A DNA stretch of 64,000 bases. Origin: Halothiobacillus sp. GTDB lineage: Bacteria; Pseudomonadota; Gammaproteobacteria; Halothiobacillales; Halothiobacillaceae. Made by a program: the position numbers and the translations under genes. Below the pieces are notes generated by a model. The model was not told the origin of the DNA, did no database searches, and was given only the letters and a program-made list of their open reading frames with translations. The stretch covers positions 169,477-233,476 of the forward strand of contig JAGDVP010000012.1 in NCBI GenBank assembly GCA_023255735.1, written 5' to 3'. Positions 1-9,116 of this stretch are shown here, one piece after another; the first letter of the stretch is position 1, and each line of letters begins with the position of its first letter.

Positions 1-255
1 TTAGTGGGCTTATTTTCAACGCTGGATGCGTTTTACGATCAGCCGATTAAACAGATTGTCTCAGAGCTGCCCTTGAGCGATACGGTGGTGGATGCGCTTG
101 TTTTGCGGCAAGGTGTGCTTGGTGAAATTTTGGAGTATGTGATTTTTTACGAGCGCGGCGTCTGGCTTGATGGCGATGAGGTGACCGCGCAATTTAATGC
201 CCATGCGCCACAACTCTATGTCGAGGCGGTGAACTGGGCAGAGCACATGCTTTAG
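1..255 (+). CDS. EAL/HDOD-domain signalling protein, C-terminal fragment
   Basis: The reading frame is open at the left edge, so only the last 84 codons are present and the apparent GTG at position 4 is not a start. The residues resemble the tail of HDOD domains in YuxH-like proteins, which pair an EAL (cyclic-di-GMP phosphodiesterase-like) domain with an HDOD domain: a DQP motif after a leucine-rich helix, then LPLS, a GVLGEILE helix and an FYERGVW stretch. Seen: only this C-terminal helix bundle. Inferred: the EAL part lies upstream, outside the window. A strong terminator hairpin follows 24 bp after the stop. Confidence 0.6.
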   Translation, partial: LVGLFSTLDAFYDQPIKQIVSELPLSDTVVDALVLRQGVLGEILEYVIFYERGVWLDGDEVTAQFNAHAPQLYVEAVNWAEHML

Positions 256-278
256 GCGCCGCCGCTCACTTAAAACAT

Positions 279-306
279 AAAAGCAGAACCTACGTGTTCT
301 GCTTTT
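279..306 (+). terminator. Rho-independent terminator (bidirectional)
   Basis: A perfect 11-bp inverted repeat (aaaagcagaac at 279-289, gttctgctttt at 296-306) encloses a 6-base loop. It lies between the end of the EAL/HDOD gene on the plus strand and the end of the cNMP-binding gene on the minus strand, and has an A-run on one side and a T-run on the other, so it can serve both convergent genes. Confidence 0.85.
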
Positions 307-339
307 ATCGTTAAGGCCAGCGCGGCTACCCAATCCCCT

Positions 340-858
340 CTAAAAGCGGCCGCAATCGGGGTTAATGTAGTGGAGCATTTGCTGGTGCTGCTGATTCATC
401 CGGCGAGTAATTTCTCGGATGCTATACACAATCGCCCGCATCACCTTGTACACAATAATGGGGTGGTCAATCAACAAAGCTTCTAACTGCACCCGCTCAA
501 TGGTGAGCACCGTGGCATCGCCGACGGCGCGTAATGTGGCGCTATGCGCTGAGCCATCTAAAAATCCAGATTCCCCTGCCAATTCGCCCGCAGCCAATAA
601 ATGAACGGTATCGCTAAATCCGCGCCCCGTATCGCGGCTCACGGCAAATCGCCCCGCCGTGATAATAAACAGTGTGTTGCTACTCGCACCCTCTGCAAAC
701 AATAACTGTCCATTGGCGATGGTTTTTTGCAAACAAACCGAGGCCAGAATTTGGCATTGTTCTGCCGTTAATTCTCGGCCGATAATTGTATCTTTCAGCA
801 CGCTGCCTTCAATTGTCATTCTCAGATTCCAACGATAATAAAGAAATTCGATGTTCAA
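340..858 (-). CDS. Stand-alone cyclic-nucleotide-binding domain protein
   Basis: This 172-residue protein is a single Crp/Fnr-like cNMP-binding beta-roll (about residues 25-140) followed by a helix. The phosphate-binding cassette is recognisable as GELAGESGFLDG followed by HSATLRA. There is no helix-turn-helix after the roll, so it is not a complete Crp-type transcription factor. It probably acts as a sensor or partner subunit. An internal ATG 12 codons in (MTIEGS) is an alternative start. It is monocistronic and convergent with the gene before it. A second protein of the same general type lies at 53077-53685. Confidence 0.7.
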   Translation of the reverse strand: MNIEFLYYRWNLRMTIEGSVLKDTIIGRELTAEQCQILASVCLQKTIANGQLLFAEGASSNTLFIITAGRFAVSRDTGRGFSDTVHLLAAGELAGESGFLDGSAHSATLRAVGDATVLTIERVQLEALLIDHPIIVYKVMRAIVYSIREITRRMNQQHQQMLHYINPDCGRF

Positions 859-1155
859 CGTATTAACGGACAGTATACCCGACTGCCCACTGGCTGGGAT
901 TGTGCGTTATTTTTAACACAGTAATCAAGCGCTAATCTGCGGGTTTTGAGGCGAAAAAACCCTTCTTACTATAAATCCCATTCTATGAGTTAGTTTAATT
1001 TGACGCCTATCGCTTGCCATAAGGTCAATCAAAGATGAAGAAACGGTCATTTATGGGCAAGCTTGAGGTTAGGTGCATCTTTGTATGGTGAGCACTCGGT
1101 CAACCACCGTATTTTGTGTTGACTACCCACACTGACAATTTTGAGGAGTCTTGCT

Positions 1156-1509
1156 ATGAAAAATCGTTTAATCACAACCCTGATTGGAGGTTTTGTCTTG
1201 GGCGGCGTTGCCCTTGCGCCCAGCATGGCACAAACCCCGAATGCAGCCATCAGCAAAGCCCAAGCGCAAGACATCGCGCTGAAAGCGACACCCGGAACCG
1301 TTCATGAAATTGATTTAGAACAGGAACATGGCACACAGGTTTGGTCGGTGGCCATCAACACGTCAAGCGGTGCTAAGGAAGTGCTTGTTGACGCGCAAAG
1401 TGGCGTTATTGTGGCCACAATAACCGATAATGACCAAATCGAACACGAAGGAACGGGCGAACATGAAAAGAATGATAAGGGCGAAGCCGAAGGCGCTTCA
1501 AACAAGTAA
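1156..1509 (+). CDS. Secreted PepSY-domain protein
   Basis: The 117-residue product starts at the ATG at 1156, preceded by GAGGAG at good spacing; a longer frame from 1141 has no such site. A signal peptide is clear (Lys/Arg, then a Gly/Leu-rich core, ending near APSMA|Q). The mature part has a single PepSY-like fold, with the repeated pattern AQDIALKATPG, a VWSVAIN strand and VLVDAQSG. The C-terminal tail is rich in Glu, His and Lys and probably disordered. PepSY proteins are periplasmic and often inhibitory or metal/haem-associated; the specific role here is unknown. Confidence 0.7.
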   Translation: MKNRLITTLIGGFVLGGVALAPSMAQTPNAAISKAQAQDIALKATPGTVHEIDLEQEHGTQVWSVAINTSSGAKEVLVDAQSGVIVATITDNDQIEHEGTGEHEKNDKGEAEGASNK

Positions 1510-1531
1510 GTTCATTTAATTGCTGGTACTG

Positions 1532-1562
1532 AAAAGCCCGATGGTCTGCGTCGGGCTTTTTT
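1532..1562 (+). terminator. Rho-independent terminator of the PepSY gene
   Basis: A perfect 10-bp stem (aaaagcccga at 1532-1541, tcgggctttt at 1551-1560) with a 9-base loop and a T-run begins 22 bp after the PepSY stop codon. Confidence 0.9.
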
Positions 1563-1680
1563 GTAGTAGAACTGCGTTAAATCCGACAGGCTGCTAGGCA
1601 CCGTTCGCACCAAGTAAAAGGATAGGACGACAAGCCTAGGCTAATTGGGGTATTTACACGCAGTGAGCCTGAGCAATTTG

Positions 1681-2466
1681 TTATTGATGACGCATTCGCC
1701 AACGGAGCAACCGGCGCCACATCGACCAAATCGGTGCTGATAATGCGTAAACGAATGCTAATAACCAAAGTGTCAGCGCAAAGTCTTTAATCGCTAACAC
1801 AAAAGCCAGAATCAAAATCGGCACGCTCAAGAATGAAACTCTGAGCCGAGGGCTCACACTTTTAAAACTGTAATACGGTAGGCTTGAAACCATTAATAGG
1901 CCGGTTGCCACCGTTAAAACCCAAACCCAGCCAATGTTTTCATAAAAGGCGATGCCGTGTTCTTCAAATACCCAGACCATGCCCATCAGAACGGCGGCAG
2001 CGGCGGGGGAGGCGAGGCCTTTAAAGTATTTCTTATCGACGGTTTCAACCTGAACATTAAATCGCGCCAGCCGAATGGCGGCGGCAGCCACAAAAACAAA
2101 GGCACCCAGCATGCCCCAGCGATCGCCAATACCGTACAGGCTCCACAAGAAAACGATAATGGCTGGCGCCAAACCAAACGAGATGACATCCGCTAAAGAG
2201 TCGTATTGAACGCCAAATTCGGATTGGGTGTTGGTTAACCTGGCGACTCGGCCATCAAGGCCATCGAGCACCATGGCGATAAAAACGGCAATAGCCGCTT
2301 GTTCAAAATCACCTTGGATGGCACGCAAAATGGCAAAAAAACCAGCAAACAAAGCGCCCGTTGTCAGCAGGTTTGGGAGTAAGTAGATGGCTTTGCGGCG
2401 CTGCTTGGGTGTTTCTAGCGGGGTGTTTTTAGGTGCGGCGGGACTATCATCCAGTTTGTAATCCAT
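1681..2466 (-). CDS. pssA: CDP-diacylglycerol--serine O-phosphatidyltransferase
   Basis: This membrane enzyme makes phosphatidylserine from CDP-diacylglycerol and serine, the first step to phosphatidylethanolamine. The CDP-alcohol phosphotransferase signature D-G-x2-A-R-x8-G-x3-D-x3-D is complete (LDGLDGRVARL ... GVQYDSLAD). About six to eight hydrophobic segments follow. The start MDYKLDD is chosen because GAGGA lies just upstream; the frame extends 10 codons further without a better site. It lies downstream of ilvC on the same strand, but a terminator separates them, so it probably has its own promoter. Confidence 0.93.
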   Translation of the reverse strand: MDYKLDDSPAAPKNTPLETPKQRRKAIYLLPNLLTTGALFAGFFAILRAIQGDFEQAAIAVFIAMVLDGLDGRVARLTNTQSEFGVQYDSLADVISFGLAPAIIVFLWSLYGIGDRWGMLGAFVFVAAAAIRLARFNVQVETVDKKYFKGLASPAAAAVLMGMVWVFEEHGIAFYENIGWVWVLTVATGLLMVSSLPYYSFKSVSPRLRVSFLSVPILILAFVLAIKDFALTLWLLAFVYALSAPIWSMWRRLLRWRMRHQ

Positions 2467-2573
2467 TTTTTCCTCACAGACAGGCGGTTGAAGCAAATCC
2501 TATTGTACGCAGGGTTCATGACATCAGCGCGAACTTTGAACCAAGCGATTAGGATGGCCAAAAATATTGGAAT

Positions 2574-2600
2574 AAAAAAACCCAAACGTGTGTTTGGGTT
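2574..2600 (-). terminator. Terminator after ilvBHC
   Basis: The stem aacccaaac (2579-2587) / gtttgggtt (2592-2600) has a 4-base loop. The A-run at 2574-2580 reads as a T-run on the minus strand. It lies about 60 bp past the ilvC stop and separates ilvBHC from pssA. Confidence 0.85.
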
Positions 2601-2658
2601 GCATGGCATCCTAAAAATTATGAACCGCGCCGGCCAAAACCAGGGCAGTTTTTAATGA

Positions 2659-3711
<1,053 letters not shown>

Positions 3712-3720
3712 TTAAGTGAA

Positions 3721-4221
3721 TTAGGCTTCCGGTACAGCCATGCCGCGTGGGCCGCGCGCAATGCCTAAGGCACCTGAGCGGACGATTTCCACCACCGGGA
3801 TGGCGCCGAGCGCGTTCAGGAATGCATCCAGCTTGTGCCCGGGACCGACCATTTGAATGGTGTAGCTCGATTCGCTGACATCAATAATTTGGCCGCGGAA
3901 AATTTCGGCTAGTCGGTAAACCTCATTGCGCGAATTATCCAACGCCTGCACTTTGATGAGCATTAGTTCACGCTCAATGTGGGGCGCATCGGCCATATCT
4001 TGTACTTTGACGACATCAATTAACTTGTTGAGTTGCTTGATTATTTGCTCGATGATTTGTTCGTCACCGCGTGTCACAAGCGTCATCCGCGATAAGGTTT
4101 CATCAACGGTCGGCGCAACGCACAAAGATTCAATGTTGTATCCGCGTGCGGAAAACAACCCTGCCACACGCGACAACGCGCCAGCTTCATTTTCCATTAA
4201 AATCGAGATGATATGCCGCAT
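3721..4221 (-). CDS. ilvH: Acetolactate synthase small (regulatory) subunit
   Basis: The 166-residue product has an N-terminal ACT domain (HIISILMENEAGALSRVAGLFSARGYNIESL), the valine-binding feedback module, followed by the usual C-terminal domain. It partners IlvB. It starts three bases after the ilvB stop codon, which indicates co-translation. Confidence 0.96.
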   Translation of the reverse strand: MRHIISILMENEAGALSRVAGLFSARGYNIESLCVAPTVDETLSRMTLVTRGDEQIIEQIIKQLNKLIDVVKVQDMADAPHIERELMLIKVQALDNSRNEVYRLAEIFRGQIIDVSESSYTIQMVGPGHKLDAFLNALGAIPVVEIVRSGALGIARGPRGMAVPEA

Positions 4222-4224
4222 GTT

Positions 4225-5925
4225 TTATACCAGAATCATTTCATTCAAACCGGCGCCGGCCGGCACCATCGGATACACGTTTTCCGTAGGATCGGTTTGG
4301 AAATCCATGAAAACCAACCGATCGCGCATCGCGAACGCTTCGCGCAACGCGCCCTCTACATCTGATGCTTTTTCGATTCGCATACCCACATGCCCATAGG
4401 ATTCGGCGAGTTTAACGAAATCTGGCAGTGCTTCCATATAGCTCATGGCATATCGTCCCGAGTAGAAAAACTCCTGCCATTGCCGAACCATACCCAAATA
4501 ACGGTTATTTAAGCTCACGACTTTAACCGGCAAATGGTATTGCAAGGCGGTTGATAGCTCTTGAATACACATTTGAATGCTGCCCTCGCCGGTGACGCAA
4601 ACCACTTCCTCATCGGGATAGGCAAACTTAACCCCTAGTGCCGCGGGCAAACCAAAACCCATGGTGCCTAAGCCCCCTGAGTTAATCCAGCGATTGGGCT
4701 TATCGAAGCCGTAATATTGCGCAGCCCACATTTGGTGCTGACCCACATCGGAGGTCACATAAGCGTCGCCTTGGGTAATTTCCCAAACTTTTTGCACTAC
4801 ATACTGGGGTTTAATTACATCGCCATTGGTTTTGAAATCCAGGCAACGCATATCACGCCATTGCGCAATTTGAGCCCACCAGGCGGTGAGCGCTTCAGGC
4901 TGTTTGGCTCCGCCGGCCTCTTCGATGAGCGGCAGCATGTCTTCAAGAACTGATTTAATTGATCCGACAATCGGCACATCAACCACGACATTTTTGGAAA
5001 TTGATGCCGGATCGATATCGATATGCACAATTTTAGCTGTAGGGCAAAATTTAGCGAGGTTGCCCGTCACCCGATCATCAAAACGTGCGCCAATAGCAAT
5101 GAGTACATCGCAGTGATGCATGCCCATGTTCGCTTCATAGGTGCCATGCATGCCGAGCATGCCAAGAAACTGGCGATCACTGGCGGGATACGCCCCCAAA
5201 CCCATCAAAGTATTGGTTATCGGGTAATTGAGTAAACGCGCAAATCGGGTTAACTGCGACGAGGCACCGCCTAAAATCACGCCGCCACCGGAGTAAATTA
5301 TTGGGCGTTCTGCGTTGATAATCAAATCAATCGCTTTGCGAATTTGGCCGGTATGTCCTTTAACCGTCGGATGATAGGAACGCAGAGACACGCTCGCAGG
5401 GTAATCAAAAGGTATCATCACCCGTGGGTCGGTCACATCTTTGGGAATATCAACCACAACAGGTCCTGGCCGACCGGTGGTGGCAATGTAAAACGCTTTT
5501 TTCATGGTGATGGCGATATCTCGTACATCTTTAACCAAAAAATTATGCTTTACACAGGGGCGTGTGATGCCGACGTTATCCACTTCCTGAAAAGCATCAT
5601 TGCCAATCAGGGTGGTGGGTACTTGCCCAGTAATAACAATGAGCGGAATGGAATCCATGTGCGCCGTGGCAATGCCGGTTACGGCATTGGTAGCGCCAGG
5701 CCCCGATGTCACCAGCACGACGCCTGGCTTGCCGGTCGCTCGCGCATAGCCATCAGCCATATGTACCGCACCTTGTTCGTGCCGCACTAAAACATGCTTG
5801 ACCTGCTCTTGCTGAAATAGGGCATCGTAAATATGCAGAACTGCCCCGCCAGGATAGCCGAATACGACATCGACCCCCTCCGCTTTGAGGCATTCCACCA
5901 GGATTTGACCACCGGACAATTCCAC
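4225..5925 (-). CDS. ilvB: Acetolactate synthase large (catalytic) subunit
   Basis: This is a 566-residue thiamine-diphosphate enzyme that condenses pyruvate to acetolactate. Seen: the N-terminal FGYPGGAVL and the catalytic-glutamate region [16 protein letters not shown], plus the C-terminal TPP motif [12 protein letters not shown]...[12 protein letters not shown]. The start codon is GTG (GTG GAA TTG), with a purine-rich AGAGAG stretch upstream. It is the first gene of ilvB-ilvH-ilvC. No leader peptide or attenuator could be recognised in the upstream gap. Confidence 0.96.
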   Translation of the reverse strand: MELSGGQILVECLKAEGVDVVFGYPGGAVLHIYDALFQQEQVKHVLVRHEQGAVHMADGYARATGKPGVVLVTSGPGATNAVTGIATAHMDSIPLIVITGQVPTTLIGNDAFQEVDNVGITRPCVKHNFLVKDVRDIAITMKKAFYIATTGRPGPVVVDIPKDVTDPRVMIPFDYPASVSLRSYHPTVKGHTGQIRKAIDLIINAERPIIYSGGGVILGGASSQLTRFARLLNYPITNTLMGLGAYPASDRQFLGMLGMHGTYEANMGMHHCDVLIAIGARFDDRVTGNLAKFCPTAKIVHIDIDPASISKNVVVDVPIVGSIKSVLEDMLPLIEEAGGAKQPEALTAWWAQIAQWRDMRCLDFKTNGDVIKPQYVVQKVWEITQGDAYVTSDVGQHQMWAAQYYGFDKPNRWINSGGLGTMGFGLPAALGVKFAYPDEEVVCVTGEGSIQMCIQELSTALQYHLPVKVVSLNNRYLGMVRQWQEFFYSGRYAMSYMEALPDFVKLAESYGHVGMRIEKASDVEGALREAFAMRDRLVFMDFQTDPTENVYPMVPAGAGLNEMILV

Positions 5926-6020
5926 GCGTTTTCTCTCTTTTAAATTTATTGAGCCAAAAGCAGCAAAATCTGCTTAAGTTTTTTGCGCCAGAGCGCTAAC
6001 CCAAGAAGAATTGATGCTTT

Positions 6021-6048
6021 AAAAAAGCGTTTAGTTCAAGCTAAACGC
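6021..6048 (-). terminator. Terminator downstream of the 6194-7135 gene
   Basis: The inverted repeat gcgtttag (6027-6034) / ctaaacgc (6041-6048) has a 6-base loop and is flanked by an A-run at 6021-6026 that reads as a U-run on the minus strand. It lies in the 268-bp gap between the unknown secreted-protein gene and ilvB, and separates the two. Confidence 0.75.
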
Positions 6049-6193
6049 TCAAGATATCTAATCCAAGCCGGTTAATATAGCTGGAACTCGTGAAAATTGC
6101 ACCGCTGTGATTGCTATGCCCCCCACTTAAGGCGGTGGCGGGCGCACTAAAGCCTCGCTAATTTTGAATGAGTGCAGTGGGGTATTCGGGCTT

Positions 6194-7135
6194 TTAAAAC
6201 GATCCAAAGCCGCCGCTTGAGCTATTTGAATCGGTGACGACGGTGCCGCCTAGTGCTTTGCGGAGTGTCGTTTTAATTGCATCAGGCGCATTGCGTAATT
6301 TAAAAAACGATGCGTCCCCGCCCATCATGGGTAAATCGGGGAAAAACAGTGCCATGCAGAAGCGTAGATTGAGCGCTTCTGCATTTTTATCCTTCAACAA
6401 AACTTCATAGGGCAGAAACGCATAGCGATGCGGTACGCCGGTATCAATCGAGTCAATTAAATGTAGGCCATTGGCATCGGCATTTTTGGAAGCTAAATCC
6501 ACGCCAAAAATCACCTCATTTTTACCTGGGATTTTAACTTTATAGACAAAACCAACCCCGTCTTTGCCCGCTTGAAGCCTGCTTGTAATTTTTTGCTCTG
6601 CATCCGCAAAGCCCGGGAAGCTGCCCAAATCAATAGGGTCGGTAAAGGTTTCCATGCCAAAAGCATATTGAAAGTTTCGCAATTGGTTTGCAGTGCGGGG
6701 TTTTGCACCAAAGGTTTTTGTCGCGCCCAAAATGGTCGCTAAGGCTTTTGCCGCATCCGCGTTATCTGATGCCATTTGATAGCCATTGGAGACATAAACA
6801 GGGTTTGTGTAAGTGACAAAAGTTTTATTCTGCACTTCTTCAAGCGCGATACTGACGGTGGCGCCGTAGGCACCGCGATCGGTGGCAGCCGCATTTTTTA
6901 GCATGGCAGGATTGGTGACGGAAACAATCGTGACATTTTTTTGAGGGTTATAGTGCCCAACTACCTCAAAGCCGCCTTGGGTTAACGCCGCCTGAATGGT
7001 TTTATCGGCCTCCGCCAATGATGCATTCATGCTAGTGCCTTCAATAAAAGGTTGTATGCCTGGTGTTTCTGCTTGGGCAACAATAAACCAGCCCATGAGC
7101 GGAATAACACATAATAAACGTAAGAATTTCAACAT
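6194..7135 (-). CDS. Unknown secreted protein, possibly with a DUF302-like N-terminal domain
   Basis: The 313-residue product has a clear signal peptide (MLKFLRLLCVIPLMGWFIVAQA, cut near AQA|ETP). Residues about 40-125 resemble the DUF302 pattern, with a helix ending in GGFEVVGHY, a central NPAMLKNA and a FVTYTNP strand; this is a weak, by-eye match. The rest I do not recognise. It ends in a Ser/Gly tail (SSSGGFGSF). It is monocistronic with its own terminator and lies beside sulfur-metabolism genes, which may or may not be meaningful. Confidence 0.6.
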   Translation of the reverse strand: MLKFLRLLCVIPLMGWFIVAQAETPGIQPFIEGTSMNASLAEADKTIQAALTQGGFEVVGHYNPQKNVTIVSVTNPAMLKNAAATDRGAYGATVSIALEEVQNKTFVTYTNPVYVSNGYQMASDNADAAKALATILGATKTFGAKPRTANQLRNFQYAFGMETFTDPIDLGSFPGFADAEQKITSRLQAGKDGVGFVYKVKIPGKNEVIFGVDLASKNADANGLHLIDSIDTGVPHRYAFLPYEVLLKDKNAEALNLRFCMALFFPDLPMMGGDASFFKLRNAPDAIKTTLRKALGGTVVTDSNSSSGGFGSF

Positions 7136-7225
7136 AAAAATACCCCTGTTTTTCCATTTTTTTGAAAACTAACCGCGCTAAATGGGTTAGCAATTTGCGC
7201 CTTTACGTCCCTTTATTGCTTGTGA

Positions 7226-7597
7226 TTAAAGATAAAGTGACACACTCACTTCCCGTGCATAAACATAAAACCGCGCGACGCCAGCCAGTTCAACCTCGGC
7301 CAATAAATCTTTTGGCGTTATTGATGCTGCGCGAAGTGAGTCGGCGCAGGCGATAAGCAAAACGCCCTCACTGAGGCAGAGAGAGCGTAACTCGGCCAAT
7401 TGAGGGTCAAGCCCTTCGGCGACGAGCCAACTTAACCCGCCTTGGGTGCAAAAAAGCCCCGCAGAGTCGCCAACCGCAGTGGCAGCCAGCGCAAGTGAGA
7501 ACGCAGTTCTGGCAGTCTCGGGGCAGTTTTTAGACAAAATTAGCGCCAAACCACTTCGAACGGAAGCGGGTTTGGTTGCCGCCTTGGCCGTGCGCAT
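7226..7597 (-). CDS. DsrE-family sulfur-relay protein
   Basis: This small 123-residue soluble protein has DsrE/TusD-like features: an alternating beta/alpha pattern with AAATAVGDSAGLFCTQGG, a LSEGVLLIACADSL strand-loop containing a candidate sulfur-carrying cysteine, and a YVYAREV end. DsrE proteins accept persulfide sulfur from TusA. Its ATG overlaps the tusA stop as TGATG, so translation is coupled; a GTG one codon upstream is an alternative. It is the third gene of rhodanese-tusA-dsrE. The exact DsrE subfamily is uncertain. Confidence 0.7.
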   Translation of the reverse strand: MRTAKAATKPASVRSGLALILSKNCPETARTAFSLALAATAVGDSAGLFCTQGGLSWLVAEGLDPQLAELRSLCLSEGVLLIACADSLRAASITPKDLLAEVELAGVARFYVYAREVSVSLYL

Positions 7598-7827
7598 CAC
7601 AACCCGCGCGCCAAGGTGATTTTCATAAAAGTGGCTGGGTGGGGTTCTTGTTCAATATCAACAAGAATATGTCCCATTTGAGCGCAGTACGCTTTGAAAT
7701 CAGCCGACGCGCCCAAATCAGTGACCCATATTTGAATTCTCGCCCCAGCAACGGACTCTGCTATTGCTTTGCGCGCACGTAGCAAAGGCAAGGGGCAGCG
7801 CAATCCGCGTGCATCAATTACGACCAT
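7597..7827 (-). CDS. tusA: TusA-family sulfur carrier protein
   Basis: The 76-residue product has the family signature DARGLRCPLPLLRARKAI with the CPxP motif, whose cysteine carries the persulfide. The start MVVIDARG is the family-typical one; the frame extends 24 codons further without support. In sulfur oxidisers TusA shuttles sulfane sulfur in the cytoplasm towards oxidation. It lies between a rhodanese and a DsrE protein. Confidence 0.9.
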   Translation of the reverse strand: MVVIDARGLRCPLPLLRARKAIAESVAGARIQIWVTDLGASADFKAYCAQMGHILVDIEQEPHPATFMKITLARGL

Positions 7828-7840
7828 GAATGCGCCCTTA

Positions 7841-8158
7841 TTACTCGGGTGCAACAAGCGGCAAGCCAGAGCCCGCCCAGTACATAACGCCACCTTCAAG
7901 GTTATAAAGACCGGTTAAACCTTGGCCAGCCAAAAAATGGCACGCCTGCGCGGATCGCGCGCCACTGTGGCAATAGATAACAATATCTTTATCTGATTTG
8001 AATTGGTCGATGCTTAAGGGCACTAGATGCAATGGGACTAATTTTGCCCCTTTGATGATGCCGCGTGATGTTTCCGATGGACCGCGAACATCAATGAGTA
8101 GCACCTCGTGCAGTCGGCCTTTTAACTCATCTGGCCCCATATTTTGAAAACTCGACAT
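7841..8158 (-). CDS. Single-domain rhodanese sulfurtransferase
   Basis: The 105-residue product is one rhodanese domain: DELKGRLHEVLLIDVRGPSE at the front, the active loop CHSGARS with its catalytic cysteine, then LEGGVMYWAGSGLP. The start MSSFQNM is chosen because GGGGA lies about 7 bases upstream. It is the first gene of rhodanese-tusA-dsrE, 13 bp before tusA. It probably moves sulfane sulfur onto TusA. Confidence 0.88.
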   Translation of the reverse strand: MSSFQNMGPDELKGRLHEVLLIDVRGPSETSRGIIKGAKLVPLHLVPLSIDQFKSDKDIVIYCHSGARSAQACHFLAGQGLTGLYNLEGGVMYWAGSGLPLVAPE

Positions 8159-8679
8159 TCTCGATCCCCGCCGTGACATGCTGCAAAAAATCTCTTTAAT
8201 AAAATCCAAACCGAACCAACCGGCGGCTTAATCTTTGAACGAGCTACCGTGTCAATCCAAAATTTTGTGTATTAATAACACATGCGCCACGGGTGCCCTA
8301 TCCAAAAATTCTTGACCCGTATCAAAAATTTTCACAAAACTTGCCGGTTTAGTAGGTAACACAAGTTAGAGCGTGCTAAAAATAAAAAAACGCCAACGAG
8401 CATGCAAAGCAGCCTAGCAGTTTGAGGCTATTGTACTGATAAAATGCGGCTCAATTGCATCAAATTAGTGCGCGGGCTTTTATTTTTCAATAGCAGTTTT
8501 CTCGGCAAGCGGGAAACCCGCACAATGGTTGCCTAATATAAGAGAATCAAACCATGTCGCTATAAAAAAATTTTTATTGTCTGAAAATCTCAGGGTACTA
8601 AAGTATGCAGGGTCGAACGACAATAAAAGGCCACCAAGCCAAGTTGGCGCTACATGCGTCAGAAAAGGAGAGGAAAACA
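8159..8679. promoter_or_regulatory. Divergent intergenic region, rhd-tusA-dsrE / soxXA
   Basis: This 521-bp AT-rich gap separates two divergent sulfur-metabolism operons and must hold both promoters. I see an interrupted palindrome TGTGT-N7-ACACA at 8266-8282 and a small hairpin (gcggg/cccgc) at 8509-8521. No convincing pair of -35/-10 boxes could be fixed by eye. No credible gene is present; the minus-strand frame at 8480-8686 has no family features. Confidence 0.4.
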
Positions 8680-9072
8680 ATGACACTAAAGATCAGAATG
8701 TTCAATAAAGCCAGCGCTGCCATCGTACTTGCGATGGGCTTGGCTTTTTCGGGGGCATCTCATGCGGCTGAACCCGCCGCAAAGCCTGCGCTAACCCCAG
8801 ATCAGCAAGCCGGTAGAGATATCGCTTTTAGTAAAAGCGAAGGTAATTGCCTTGCTTGCCATGCAATGGCCGGCGGCACTGAGCCTGGGAATGTTGGGCC
8901 AATGCTCGTTGCTATGAAAATTCGTTATCCCGATAAAGAGGATCTGTTCAAAGTTCTATGGGATCCGCGTGAGAAATTTGGTCGTGGGATTATTATGCCG
9001 CCTTTCGGTGATCACAAAATCTTAACCAAAGAACAAATCAACCAAGTGGTTGATTATTTGTATACCCTCTAA
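8680..9072 (+). CDS. soxX: Sulfur-oxidation c-type cytochrome SoxX
   Basis: The start at 8680 is preceded by AAGGAGAGG, and the signal peptide ends near SHAA|EP. The 130-residue product has one haem site, CLACH at residues 57-61, and a distal Met in IIMPPFGDH (Met106), both as in SoxX. The C-terminal helix ITKEQINQVV-like segment is typical. SoxX with SoxA forms the periplasmic complex that couples thiosulfate to the carrier SoxYZ and passes electrons on. It is 44 bp upstream of soxA. Confidence 0.93.
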   Translation: MTLKIRMFNKASAAIVLAMGLAFSGASHAAEPAAKPALTPDQQAGRDIAFSKSEGNCLACHAMAGGTEPGNVGPMLVAMKIRYPDKEDLFKVLWDPREKFGRGIIMPPFGDHKILTKEQINQVVDYLYTL

Positions 9073-9116
9073 GCGCAGCGAAAAATCTAGCAATTAACAA
9101 CGAGGAGCTCGTTAGA

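Noticed and set aside
8480-8686. 68-codon minus-strand frame before soxX
   Set aside because: It overlaps the soxX ribosome site on the opposite strand and has no recognisable features.
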